A stretch of 64,000 nt of DNA from Candidatus Ferrigenium bremense (GCA_019449635.1 JAGRPI010000004.1:1-64000); one strand, 5' to 3'. Positions 1 through 7,484 are shown, counted from the stretch's first letter. Notes: generated by a model from the sequence alone, not told the origin. Translations and numbers: made by a program.

Positions 1-1
1 C

Positions 2-754
2 ATCGCCTACGGCATGGGGCTGACGGCGGAGAAGGTGGCGGAGCGCTGGAAGGTGTCGCGCGAGGCGCAGGATGCGTTCGCCTATGAGAGCCACCGGCGC
101 GCGCTGGTGGGAATTGCGAATGGCGAGTTTGCGGACGAGATCACGCCCTTCGAGATCGTCGAGCATCAGCCGGATCTGGATGCGCGCGAGGCGAAGGCGC
201 AGCGCCGCTTGGCCATACATGACGAGGGGCCGCGCGCCGACACCTCACTCGATGCCCTGGCGAAGCTCAGGCCGGTGTTCGCGCAGCAGGGTTCGGTGAC
301 GGCGGGCAACAGTTCGCAGATGTCGGACGGTGCGGGCGCGGTGCTGTTGTGCTCCGAGGCCGCGCTGAAGCGCTACAACCTCACGCCCATCGGCAAGTTC
401 CTCGGCTTCAGCGTCGCGGGCGTGCCGCCGGAGATCATGGGCATCGGCCCGAAGGAGGCGATTCCGCGCGTATTGAAGCAGGTCGGCCTCAAGCTTTCCG
501 ACATGGGCTGGATCGAGCTCAACGAGGCTTTCGCCGCGCAATCGCTCGCGGTGATCCGCGATGTCGGCCTCGACCCGGCCGTGGTCAACCCGCTCGGCGG
601 CGCGATCGCGCTCGGCCATCCTTTGGGTGCGACCGGCGCGATCCGCACCGCGACGCTGCTGCACGGCCTGCGCCGCCGCAAGCAGAAGTACGGCATGGTG
701 ACGATGTGCATCGGCACGGGGATGGGCGCGGCGGGAATCTTCGAGGCGCTGTAA
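2..754 (+). CDS. Acetyl-CoA acyltransferase (thiolase), C-terminal part
   Basis: The gene enters from the left edge: the frame is open from base 2, so the ATG at 14 is internal. The visible 250 residues are the second half of a thiolase, which cleaves 3-ketoacyl-CoA or condenses two acyl-CoA units in the cytoplasm. NEAFAAQ, the catalytic histidine loop GHPLGATG and the second catalytic cysteine in CIGTGMGAAG are all present; the first cysteine lies outside the window. The stop is at 752-754. It is probably the beta-oxidation type (FadA-like), but substrate cannot be read from this half. A degraded repeat follows the stop directly. Confidence 0.9.
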   Translation: MAYGMGLTAEKVAERWKVSREAQDAFAYESHRRALVGIANGEFADEITPFEIVEHQPDLDAREAKAQRRLAIHDEGPRADTSLDALAKLRPVFAQQGSVTAGNSSQMSDGAGAVLLCSEAALKRYNLTPIGKFLGFSVAGVPPEIMGIGPKEAIPRVLKQVGLKLSDMGWIELNEAFAAQSLAVIRDVGLDPAVVNPLGGAIALGHPLGATGAIRTATLLHGLRRRKQKYGMVTMCIGTGMGAAGIFEAL

Positions 755-756
755 AG

Positions 757-870
757 CTACTGCGCGCCGCCATGACGGTGTTGCCCAATCGCTCAGAATC
801 CTCATGTACTGGTTGTACATTCCGGTTCTTCGCGCTTGTGCGCCTTGTCCTGACGGCGCTCGTGACGCTT
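757..870. repeat. Degenerate third copy of the hupE-flanking repeat
   Basis: Directly after the thiolase stop lies a stretch with the core of the elements at 4038 and 4837: a CCTCATGTAC arm, a GTACATTCCGG arm and then a TTGTCCTGACGGCGCTCG-like tail. The ends are worn compared with the other two copies. It fills most of the gap before the next gene. Confidence 0.6.
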
Positions 871-935
871 TCCAGGTATTGCTTATCGCGGAAAACTCTC
901 GGCTATGCCGGGGGATATTGTCTGAAGGAAAGAAA

Positions 936-1499
936 GTGAAGAGATTTATTTTGATATTGCTGCTGTGCCTGTCCGCGCAGGCGTCCGCGCTGGAGGTGGC
1001 CGGGGTGAAGCTCGCGGACAGCGTGCAGGTCGCCAGCCGCGATCTGCAACTCAATGGCGCGGGGGTGCGCAGCAGGTTCTTTCTCGATCTGTACATCACG
1101 GCGCTCTACCTGCCCGGGAAAAGCACCAGTTTCGCGGCAGTGCTGGCTGACGGCGGCGAAAAGCGCATCGCGCTGCATCTGTTGATCGGCATCAGCGCCG
1201 ACCACCTGTATAGCGCGCTGAAGAATGCCATCGCGGCCAACCATACTCCCGCCGAACTGGGTGCGCTTGAGGCGCCTCTCAAGGAGTTCGCGGCGATCTT
1301 CCATGCGATCGATGAGATCAACAAGGGCGATGTCGTCACGCTGGATTACCTGCCGGGCAGCGGTACGCTGGTCAGCGTGAACAGGGTGGCGAAGGGCACG
1401 GTCGGCGGCGCGCCGTTCTATGGCGCGCTGCTGAAAGTCTGGCTGGGCGACAAGCCGGCGCAGGCCGATCTCAAGCAGAAGTTGCTGGGTGGGCAGTAA
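936..1499 (+). CDS. Secreted chalcone isomerase-like protein
   Basis: The track begins this frame at 804, but the GTG at 936 is the likely start: it has an AAGGAAAG ribosome site just upstream and opens a clear signal peptide (VKRFILILLLCLSAQASA). The 187-residue product matches the bacterial chalcone isomerase-like family, with LDLYITALYLPG near the N-terminus and GDVVTLDYLPGSGT plus FYGALLKVWLGD near the C-terminus. It should be periplasmic. Bacterial members have no settled activity and are not flavonoid enzymes as far as known. The stop TAA touches the GTG of the next gene, so the two are probably translationally coupled. Confidence 0.75.
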   Translation: MKRFILILLLCLSAQASALEVAGVKLADSVQVASRDLQLNGAGVRSRFFLDLYITALYLPGKSTSFAAVLADGGEKRIALHLLIGISADHLYSALKNAIAANHTPAELGALEAPLKEFAAIFHAIDEINKGDVVTLDYLPGSGTLVSVNRVAKGTVGGAPFYGALLKVWLGDKPAQADLKQKLLGGQ

Positions 1500-2819
1500 G
1501 TGAGCGAGGCGGAACGGCTCAACGCGGATTGCCAGGCTGCCCTGCTGGACCGCGCCGCGCTGCAGCGCGCGATGCACCGGGAAGGCGAGCTGTGGCGGAG
1601 CCTGGTGACCGAGCGTTGCCAGCACCTGTTTGCCGACGTGCCGGTGTTCATCACGGCTGTGCAGATGCGGCAGATGCGCGAGGTGATCGATGCGGTGGAG
1701 CGGGTGGTGATGCTGCCGGGGTGGGGCGTCCCTCCCCCGCAACCCCCTCTCCTCAATCCTCTCCCGCAAGCGGGAGAGGAGGCAAACGTGAAAAGCAATT
1801 TTCAATCCCTTGGTGTGTTCTTCGGCTACGACTTCCACCTGAACAGCGACGGCGCGCATCTCATCGAGATCAACAGCAACGCGGGCGGCGGATTCCTGAA
1901 TGCGCTGCTGCTCGACAGCCAGCGCGAGACCGCATGGCCGGGCGAGGCACCCGTTCATGCTGAGGTATCGAAGCATGGGAGTTCACCCTTCGATACATCA
2001 GGGCGAACGGATGTTTCTCTAAATAATGTCTTCCTGGAGATGTTCCGCAACGAGTGGCGGCTGGAGCGCGGCGAGGCAACGCTGCACAGCGTCGCCATCG
2101 TGGACGAGCAGCCGGAGGCGCAATACCTGTATCCCGAGTTCCTGCTGGCGCAGCGCATGTTCGAGCGCGCCGGGATCGCGGCCTATATCGCCGATCCTGC
2201 CGCGCTGCATTCGCGTGATGAAGGCGTTTATCTGGATGGCCAGAAGATCGACCTGGTGTACAACCGCCTGACGGATTTTTCCCTGCAGCAGCATCCCGTG
2301 TTGCGCCAGGCGTATCTGGAAGGCAGTACGGTCGTGACGCCCGGTCCCGCACACTATGCGCGCTACGCCGACAAGCGCAACCTGGCGCGTCTCACCGATG
2401 CGGAAGCATTGCGCACGCTAGGAGCGAGCGAAACGGACATCGCCATTCTGCAGGCGGGTGTGCCGCAGACCCGGTTGGTGGAGGCGGCGGATCAGGAGCA
2501 GTGGTGGCAGGAGCGCAAGCAATGGTTCTTCAAGCCCGCCACGGGTTTTGGCAGCAAGGGCAGCTACAGCGGCGCGAAGCTCACGCACCGGGTGTTCGAG
2601 GAGATCATGCGGGGCGGTTATGTCGCGCAGCGCATGGCCGCGCCGGGCGAGCGCATGGTCTGTGCGGAAGGAGCGGAACCGCAGCCGCTCAAGTACGATG
2701 TGCGCTGCTACGTTTACGACGGGCGGGTGCAACTGGTTGCGGCGCGGCTCTACCAGGGCCAGACCACCAACTTCCGCACGCCGGGCGGCGGCTTCGCGCC
2801 GGTCTGCCTGGTGGAGTAG
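1500..2819 (+). CDS. ATP-grasp-like protein with two repeat-derived insertions
   Basis: GTG start directly after the previous stop; 439 residues. FFGYDFHLN and LIEINSNAGGGFLNALL in the first half and KQWFFKPATGFGSKG and LKYDVRCYVYDGRVQLVAARLYQGQTTN (in part) in the C-terminal half look like an ATP-grasp fold: a phosphate-binding glycine loop and acidic and basic ligands. This suggests an ATP-dependent ligase or amide-bond former of unknown substrate. Two stretches do not look like the rest: residues about 82-100 and 150-170 are encoded by inverted-repeat elements also found elsewhere in the window, yet the frame stays open. The fold is inferred from motifs only; no precise function can be given. 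Confidence 0.6.
   Translation: MSEAERLNADCQAALLDRAALQRAMHREGELWRSLVTERCQHLFADVPVFITAVQMRQMREVIDAVERVVMLPGWGVPPPQPPLLNPLPQAGEEANVKSNFQSLGVFFGYDFHLNSDGAHLIEINSNAGGGFLNALLLDSQRETAWPGEAPVHAEVSKHGSSPFDTSGRTDVSLNNVFLEMFRNEWRLERGEATLHSVAIVDEQPEAQYLYPEFLLAQRMFERAGIAAYIADPAALHSRDEGVYLDGQKIDLVYNRLTDFSLQQHPVLRQAYLEGSTVVTPGPAHYARYADKRNLARLTDAEALRTLGASETDIAILQAGVPQTRLVEAADQEQWWQERKQWFFKPATGFGSKGSYSGAKLTHRVFEEIMRGGYVAQRMAAPGERMVCAEGAEPQPLKYDVRCYVYDGRVQLVAARLYQGQTTNFRTPGGGFAPVCLVE
1745..1800 (+). repeat. 56-base palindromic element inside the ATP-grasp-like gene
   Basis: Centred on the perfect palindrome CTCTCCCGCAAGCGGGAGAG. The 56 bases recur at 49530-49585 inside glnE (opposite strand) with only two differences, and the palindromic core recurs at about 63551. 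Here the element is read from the third base of a codon, giving LLNPLPQAGEEANVKSN. Confidence 0.9.
1951..2010. repeat. Inverted repeat (GAGGTATCGAAG family) inside a reading frame
   Basis: Left arm ends in TGAGGTATCGAAG and right arm begins CTTCGATACATCAGGGCG; the arms are close reverse complements. A second copy lies at 2875-2945. This copy is translated in frame as part of the ATP-grasp-like protein (HAEVSKHGSSPFDTSGRTD). Confidence 0.85.
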
Positions 2820-2874
2820 AATGCGCCGAGCAAGGATTGCACAGTACCTTTTGAGCATTCCATAATTCATTACA

Positions 2875-2945
2875 CCGTTCACCATGAGGTATCGAAGGGT
2901 GAAGTCTTGCGCCAACCTTGGGCTTCGATACCTCAGCCCGAACGG
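2875..2945. repeat. Intergenic copy of the GAGGTATCGAAG inverted repeat
   Basis: Arms CCGTTCACCATGAGGTATCG and CTTCGATACCTCAGCCCG around a 25-base spacer. It occupies most of the gap between the ATP-grasp-like gene and the coiled-coil gene and could fold as a long hairpin in the transcript. Confidence 0.85.
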
Positions 2946-2992
2946 GGCTGTTGTCGCAAACTGTAGAATGCTCAATATTTGGAGATGTGGCT

Positions 2993-3313
2993 ATGTTCCG
3001 GAATAAATTGGTGTTACCAGGCGCGCTGTTGCTGGCTGTTTTCCTGTTCGGCCTGCCGCCTGGGGTGCTGGCGAAGGATCTGTCCACCGTGCAGACGGCG
3101 CTGCGGATCGCACAGGATGAGATGAAAGCCGCCGAAGCGGAGCGCGATACCGATGCGAAACGCGTGGCTGCGACCGAAAAGGAAATGGTGCGCTTGAAAA
3201 ATCAATTGGAGGCCGAGCGGAAGAAAGCCGCCCAGTCGGAAAAGCGTTACATTGAAAGCAAGAAGCGGTCTGACAAGGCGCAAGCCGCTATGGATCAGGC
3301 CTGGAAGCGCTAA
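2993..3313 (+). CDS. Small exported coiled-coil protein
   Basis: The track start at 2918 lies in the repeat; the ATG at 2993 has GGAG eight bases upstream and starts a signal peptide (hydrophobic LVLPGALLLAVFLFGLPPG, cleavage near VLA-K). The mature part, about 80 residues, is almost all charged heptads (ALRIAQDEMKAAEAERD, RLKNQLEAERKKAAQSEKR) and should form one long helix or coiled coil in the periplasm. No enzyme motif is visible. The crcB-DUF190 pair follows 12 bases downstream and may share its transcript. Function unknown. Confidence 0.7.
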   Translation: MFRNKLVLPGALLLAVFLFGLPPGVLAKDLSTVQTALRIAQDEMKAAEAERDTDAKRVAATEKEMVRLKNQLEAERKKAAQSEKRYIESKKRSDKAQAAMDQAWKR

Positions 3314-3325
3314 GCGGACCGGGGT

Positions 3326-3709
3326 ATGACGCTCTATGCATTTCTCGCAGTAGGGATCGGCGCGGCGTTCGGCGCATGGCTGCGCTGGGGCTTCGGGCTA
3401 TGGTTCAACCCGGCGCTGCCGGAATTGCCGCTCGGCACGCTCGCGGCCAACCTGGTCGGCGGCTACCTGATCGGGCTGGTGATCGCCTTCTTCGTCCAGC
3501 ATCCGACCGTGTCGCCGGAATGGCGGTTGCTGATCATCACCGGCTTTCTTGGCGGGCTGACCACTTTTTCCACCTTCTCCGCGGAGACTGTCACCCTGCT
3601 GTTGCGCGGGCAGTATGCGTGGGGAGCGGGCATCATCGCGGCGCATCTTGGCGGTTCGCTGCTGATGACGGTGCTGGGTATACAGACTTTCAAGTGGCTT
3701 CAACATTAA
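3326..3709 (+). CDS. crcB: Fluoride ion exporter CrcB/Fluc
   Basis: 127 residues with four membrane segments, the usual length for one subunit of the dual-topology Fluc channel, which lets fluoride leave the cytoplasm. The family signature [13 protein letters not shown] is at residues 72-84, and the pore asparagine is in [12 protein letters not shown]. It lies 23 bases before a DUF190 gene, a common pairing. I looked for a fluoride riboswitch upstream and saw none; only 12 bases separate it from the preceding gene. Confidence 0.93.
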   Translation: MTLYAFLAVGIGAAFGAWLRWGFGLWFNPALPELPLGTLAANLVGGYLIGLVIAFFVQHPTVSPEWRLLIITGFLGGLTTFSTFSAETVTLLLRGQYAWGAGIIAAHLGGSLLMTVLGIQTFKWLQH

Positions 3710-3732
3710 GACAGCTTTTTAGGAGGACGACG

Positions 3733-4038
3733 ATGAATCAGCTTACTTTTTATGTCACCGAAAAACAGCTCCATGCCGGTGTGCCTCTGCATGAATGGCT
3801 GCTGGAAGAGGCCAAGGGGCTCGGTATCCTCGGCGGTTCGGCATTTCGCGCCATTGCCGGGTTCGGGCGGCACGGCAGGCTGCATGAGGAGACTTTCTTC
3901 GAGCTGGCCGGGGAACTGGCGGTGAAGGTCGAGTTCATTCTGGATGACAAGCTCGCCGAACAGATGTTGCAGCGGGTGCGCGCGCAAAACCTGAATATCT
4001 TCCATGTGCGCTACAAGGTCGAGTCCGGGATAGTCTGA
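3733..4038 (+). CDS. DUF190 family protein
   Basis: The ATG at 3733 is preceded by a strong AGGAGG and gives a 101-residue cytoplasmic protein; the longer track frame starting at 3376 is a crcB shadow. YVTEKQLHAGVPLHEWLLEEA and GILGGSAFRAIAGFGRHG (each in part) are typical of DUF190, a small ferredoxin-like or PII-like fold often next to crcB. It may modulate the fluoride channel, but this is inference from position. Its TGA stop coincides with the first bases of a repeat element. Confidence 0.85.
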   Translation: MNQLTFYVTEKQLHAGVPLHEWLLEEAKGLGILGGSAFRAIAGFGRHGRLHEETFFELAGELAVKVEFILDDKLAEQMLQRVRAQNLNIFHVRYKVESGIV

Positions 4039-4228
4039 GAAGCTGTTTATAAAAGTGCTGCGCGATCGTGATGCAGGGTCGTGCGGTGCTCGGAATCCTC
4101 ATGTACTTCTGTGTACATTCCGGTTTGGCTACGACTAACCTGAAGGTAAGTCTTCACCGCAACTGCGTTGTCTGCGCTCCGGACTCCCTTACCTGACGAC
4201 CGCTCGGTGATTTTTCTAAACAGCTTCT
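4038..4228. repeat. MITE-like element, left copy flanking hupE
   Basis: Starts at the DUF190 stop with GAAGCTGTTTA and ends with TAAACAGCTTCTGA, so its ends are inverted repeats. It holds CTCGGAATCCTCATGTAC and GTACATTCCGG as an inner hairpin. It is an inverted, about 45 bases longer, relative of the element at 4837-4981. No transposase is encoded. Confidence 0.85.
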
Positions 4229-4246
4229 GAAAGGGGGACTAACGTC

Positions 4247-4837
4247 ATGAGCTCACCAATTTCGATGCGGCTGCTGTTGTCTGTAGTGGTGCTGGCGTTG
4301 CTGCCATCCTTTGCCTATGCCCATGTCGGTATCGGAGAAGCTGGCGGTCTTCTGCATGGCTTCACGCACCCAACCAGCGGCCTGGACCATGTCTGTGCGA
4401 TGCTGGCCGTCGGGCTGTGGGCGGCGCAGATGGGCGGACGTTCCGTGTGGGCGGTGCCGCTCACCTTCGTCGGCGTGATGGCGCTGGGCGGCGCATTGCC
4501 GCTGCTGGGCATCGGCCTGCCGTTCGTCGAGCAGGGCATCGTGCTGTCCGTGCTGCTGCTGGGCGTCTTGATCGCTGCGGCGATACGTCTGCCGCTCTGG
4601 CTGAGCAGCGGCATGGTCGGGTTGTTCGCGCTATGGCACGGCCATGCGCACGGCGCCGAGATGCCGGCGGCAGCCTCCGGAATCGAATATGCGCTGGGCT
4701 TCATGCTGGCGACGGCGTTGCTGCATGCCATCGGCATCGCGTTCGGCCTGGGGATGCAACGTCTGATGCATGAGCGCATTATTCCTGCGGCCGGCGCAAG
4801 CATCGCGCTGTGCGGGGTATATCTGGTAGCGGTATGA
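4247..4837 (+). CDS. hupE: HupE/UreJ family membrane protein
   Basis: 196 residues: N-terminal signal sequence ending near SFAYA, then the family motif HPTSGLDHVCAMLAVGLWA, about six membrane helices and a histidine-rich loop ALWHGHAHG. HupE and UreJ proteins are nickel or cobalt permeases or accessory proteins of hydrogenase and urease. Neither enzyme is encoded nearby, so general nickel or cobalt uptake is more likely. AGGGGG lies about ten bases before the ATG. The gene stands alone between two inverted copies of a repeat, whose right copy begins at its stop codon. Confidence 0.88.
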   Translation: MSSPISMRLLLSVVVLALLPSFAYAHVGIGEAGGLLHGFTHPTSGLDHVCAMLAVGLWAAQMGGRSVWAVPLTFVGVMALGGALPLLGIGLPFVEQGIVLSVLLLGVLIAAAIRLPLWLSSGMVGLFALWHGHAHGAEMPAAASGIEYALGFMLATALLHAIGIAFGLGMQRLMHERIIPAAGASIALCGVYLVAV

Positions 4838-4981
4838 GAAGCTGTTTAAAAAAATCAGCGAGCGGCTGTCAGGCGGGGGAGGCCGGAGCGCAGGAACCGG
4901 AGTGTACGCAAGAGTACATGAGGATTCCGAGCACCGCACGACCCCGCATCGCAGTCGCGCAGCATTTTTTTATCAGCTTCT
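4837..4981. repeat. MITE-like element, right copy flanking hupE
   Basis: Begins at the hupE TGA with GAAGCTGTTTAAAAAAATCA and ends TATCAGCTTCTGA. Read on the minus strand it aligns with the 4038 element over most of its length, including GTCGTGCGGTGCTCGGAATC. It lacks the extra 45 bases of the left copy. Confidence 0.85.
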
Positions 4982-4990
4982 GAGGCTGCG

Positions 4991-5755
4991 ATGCGCCTGA
5001 CTGTGCTGGGCTGTTATGGCGGGATCGGCGGTTCGCGGCGCACTACCGCGCTGCTGCTGGACGATGACATTCTCATCGATGCGGGCAGCGGCGCGGGCGA
5101 TCTCACGCTGGAGCGCATGGTGCTTCTGGATCATATCTTTCTCACCCATGCACACCTCGACCACAGCGGGTTTGTGCCGCTGCTGGCGGACGCCGCCGCC
5201 TATCTGCGCCAGCGCCCGCTGAATGTCCATGCGTTGCCAGAGACCATTGCCGCGCTGAAGAAGAATATGCTGAACAGCGAACTGTGGCCGGACTACAGCG
5301 TGCTGCCGAGCGCGGATGATCCTTACATCCGTTTTGTCCCGCTGGCGTGCGGCGCAACGCTGCAGCTCGGTGAGCGGCGCATCACGCCGCTGCCGGCCTG
5401 CCATTCGGTGCCGGCCGTGGGTTATCGCTTGGACAGCGGCGCCGCCAGTTTCGTCTATAGCGGCGACACCACGGACTGCGAAGAATTCTGGGCTGCGTTG
5501 AACCGCATCGACAACCTGCGCTATCTGATGGTCGAGACGACCTTCCTCAATGCCGCCAGCCAAGCCGCCGCCAGGTCCGGCCACCTTACCGCCGAACTGC
5601 TGGCGCGCGGCCTGGCGCGGTTGCAGCGCCCGGTGCAATTGCTCATCACGCACATGGAACCGGGCAGGGAAGAGCGTACCATGCAAGAAATCATGGCTGC
5701 CTGCGGTGCATTCCAGCCGAAGCAGTTGCAGCAAGGGCAGCAGTTTGTTTTTTAA
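4991..5755 (+). CDS. MBL-fold class II cyclic-nucleotide phosphodiesterase-like protein
   Basis: 254 residues. THAHLDHSGFVP at about residue 52 is the metallo-beta-lactamase metal motif; further ligands lie in ACHSVPAVGY, YSGDTT and LITHMEPG. The overall pattern, starting MRLTVLGCYGGIGG, resembles class II 3',5'-cyclic-nucleotide phosphodiesterases, which hydrolyse cAMP or cGMP. No signal peptide is visible, so it is probably cytoplasmic. A class III adenylate cyclase is encoded at 46218, so both ends of cAMP turnover may be in this window. A different MBL hydrolase substrate remains possible. Confidence 0.7.
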   Translation: MRLTVLGCYGGIGGSRRTTALLLDDDILIDAGSGAGDLTLERMVLLDHIFLTHAHLDHSGFVPLLADAAAYLRQRPLNVHALPETIAALKKNMLNSELWPDYSVLPSADDPYIRFVPLACGATLQLGERRITPLPACHSVPAVGYRLDSGAASFVYSGDTTDCEEFWAALNRIDNLRYLMVETTFLNAASQAAARSGHLTAELLARGLARLQRPVQLLITHMEPGREERTMQEIMAACGAFQPKQLQQGQQFVF

Positions 5756-5789
5756 TATGACGTCAAGATTGAAGTGGCAATTTCTGAAG

Positions 5790-5930
5790 CCGCTCGTGGT
5801 GAGCTTGTCGAATTATGAATGGCCGACGGAAAGGCTGTTCACCCTTCGACAGGCTGATAAAACAACTAGCCATTCCACTTGGTTGTCAAAAAAACGACAA
5901 CCAAGTAGCTGGTTATCAGGGCGAACGGTT
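5790..5930. repeat. Inverted repeat interrupted by a second repeat
   Basis: Left arm CCGCTCGTGGTGAGCTTGTC and right arm TTCGACAGGCT ... CAGGGCGAACGG. The right arm is split by a hairpin of another family (5864-5914), so one element appears inserted in the other. It fills the space before the dienelactone hydrolase gene. Confidence 0.75.
5864..5914. repeat. Covarying hairpin element, copy 1
   Basis: Outer stem AACTAGC/GCTGGTT and inner perfect 11-pair stem ACTTGGTTGTC/GACAACCAAGT around an A7C loop. Shares GCCATTC and CCAAG-N-(A/C)GCTGGTTA flanks and the A-rich loop with the copies at 20455 and 20511, but the five stem pairs next to the loop differ. Confidence 0.8.
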
Positions 5931-5981
5931 GTTTATGTGGCATTGTTTATGTCGTTACGTTTAAACAACAGGGAGGACGTT

Positions 5982-6776
5982 ATGAAAAAGTTCATGATGC
6001 TGGTTTCGCTGTTTTGTTTGGCTGTTCCGGCGGCACAGGCTGCAGTGCAGGGCAAGGAGGTGAGCTATCAGGCGAATGGCACGACCCTCAAGGGTTATCT
6101 CGCCTATGACGCTGCCATCAAGGGCCGGCGCCCGGCGGTGCTGGTGGTGCATGAGTGGTGGGGGCACAACGGCTACGCGCGCAAGCGCGCTGACATGCTG
6201 GCGGGATTGGGCTATACCGCGCTGGCGGTGGATATGTATGGCGACGGCAAGCAGGCCAATCATCCGGACGAGGCGGGCAAGTTCGCCACCGAGGTGAGCA
6301 AGAATATGCCGCTGGCCAGGGCGCGTTTCGAGGCTGGCATGCAATTGCTGCGCAAACAGAAGACCGTGGACGCCGGACGGATGGCGGCGATCGGTTATTG
6401 TTTCGGCGGCGCTGTGGTGCTGAACATGGCGCGCATGGGAGTGGACCTGAGAGGCGTGGCGAGTTTCCACGGTTCGCTCGGCACGGGCAATCCCGCGCAG
6501 CCCGGCAAGGTCAAGGCGCGCATCATTTCTTTCACCGGCGAAGACGACCCGATGATCCCGGCCGATACGGTCGCCGCCTTTAGGAAGGAAATGGAAAGCG
6601 CAGGTGCGGATTTCAAGGTGGTCACCTATCCCGGCGTGAAGCACAGCTTCACCAATCCCGATGCGGATGAACTGGGTAGGAGATTCAATTTGCCGCTGGC
6701 TTATAACGCCGCAGCCGACCAGGACTCGTGGCAGCAAGCCACGGTGTTCATGCGCGAAATATTTGCCACGAGGTGA
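5982..6776 (+). CDS. Exported dienelactone hydrolase family protein
   Basis: The ATG at 5982 follows GGGAGGACGT and starts a signal peptide (MKKFMMLVSLFCLAVPAAQA); the track start is far upstream in repeats. The 264-residue alpha/beta hydrolase shows the catalytic triad of the family: cysteine in GYCFGG, aspartate in GEDDPMIP and histidine in VKHSFTNP, plus HEWWGHNGYARKRAD near the front. It is predicted to be periplasmic, where it may hydrolyse esters or lactones; the substrate is not evident. The DedA gene follows closely and may be cotranscribed. Confidence 0.87.
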   Translation: MKKFMMLVSLFCLAVPAAQAAVQGKEVSYQANGTTLKGYLAYDAAIKGRRPAVLVVHEWWGHNGYARKRADMLAGLGYTALAVDMYGDGKQANHPDEAGKFATEVSKNMPLARARFEAGMQLLRKQKTVDAGRMAAIGYCFGGAVVLNMARMGVDLRGVASFHGSLGTGNPAQPGKVKARIISFTGEDDPMIPADTVAAFRKEMESAGADFKVVTYPGVKHSFTNPDADELGRRFNLPLAYNAAADQDSWQQATVFMREIFATR

Positions 6777-6813
6777 TTCCAGCGCAATGGGCCAAGTTGG
6801 TGAGTATCTGACT

Positions 6814-7380
6814 ATGAGCCTTTCGGATTTCATCGCGCAGTACGGCTACGCCGCGCTGTTCCTGGGTACCCTGCTGGAGGGCGAGACGCTGCTGATACTG
6901 GCCGGGTTCGCGGCGCATCAGGGTTATCTGCAACTGCACTGGGTAATAGCCATCGCGCTGTTCGGTGGCTTCCTGGGCGACCAGATCTATTTCTGGCTGG
7001 GAAGGCAGCGCGGTCCGTGGGTGCTGTCCCATTTTCCGCAGCTTGTCCCCGCGTTCGGACGAGCCAATGCACTGATAGATCGTTATCACGAGGTGCTCAT
7101 CGTGGGCATGCGGTTCCTCTACGGCTTGCGCACGGTAGGGCCGATGGCACTGGGGATGAGTGCCGTGCCAGCGTGGCGTTTTGTGTCGTTCAACCTGCTG
7201 GGTGCGGCTGTCTGGGCGGCAGGGATTGGTGGAGCTGGCTATCTTTTCGGGCATGCATTGGAGCTGCTCTTTGATGATTTAAAAAAGCTGGAAGAGATAT
7301 TGCTAATCGCCATCCTGTTCGGAGGCGCAGTCGTCTGGGGCTGGCGACGCTGGAGGTTTCGCAGGAAATTCCGCCAGTAA
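6814..7380 (+). CDS. DedA family membrane protein
   Basis: 188 residues from the ATG at 6814; an alternative ATG at 6787 would add nine residues and has AGGTGA upstream, so the start is open. DFIAQYGYAALFLGTLLEGE, ILAGFAAHQGYLQL, GDQIYFWLGRQRG and MRFLYGLRTVGPMALGMS are DedA/SNARE-associated signatures with four or more membrane helices. DedA proteins act as lipid-carrier or phospholipid flippases in the inner membrane and influence envelope stress tolerance. The C-terminus is a basic tail (RRWRFRRKFRQ). Confidence 0.87.
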   Translation: MSLSDFIAQYGYAALFLGTLLEGETLLILAGFAAHQGYLQLHWVIAIALFGGFLGDQIYFWLGRQRGPWVLSHFPQLVPAFGRANALIDRYHEVLIVGMRFLYGLRTVGPMALGMSAVPAWRFVSFNLLGAAVWAAGIGGAGYLFGHALELLFDDLKKLEEILLIAILFGGAVVWGWRRWRFRRKFRQ

Positions 7381-7440
7381 GTGCGAATAGGATTGGCGGA
7401 TTCAACTCTGAAGTGCAACTTTTCTAAGCGGGCAGCGGGC

Positions 7441-7484
7441 GTAGGGTGCATTCCATGCACCATGGCGCGCATAGCGCACCCTAC
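7441..7484. repeat. Short inverted repeat GTAGGGTGCA ... GCGCACCCTAC
   Basis: Arms GTAGGGTGCA and GCGCACCCTAC enclose about 23 bases between the converging DedA and VOC genes. Related arms occur at 26521-26603 and 58901-58982. As a hairpin between convergent genes it could end transcription, though it has no T-run. Confidence 0.65.

Noticed and set aside
3314-3325. Fluoride riboswitch before crcB
   Set aside because: Only 12 bases separate crcB from the preceding gene and nothing like the riboswitch consensus was seen in the gap upstream of that gene.
4038-4981. hupE as cargo of a composite transposon
   Set aside because: The flanking elements are under 200 bases and carry no transposase; a third copy lies elsewhere, so they look like independent MITE-like insertions.
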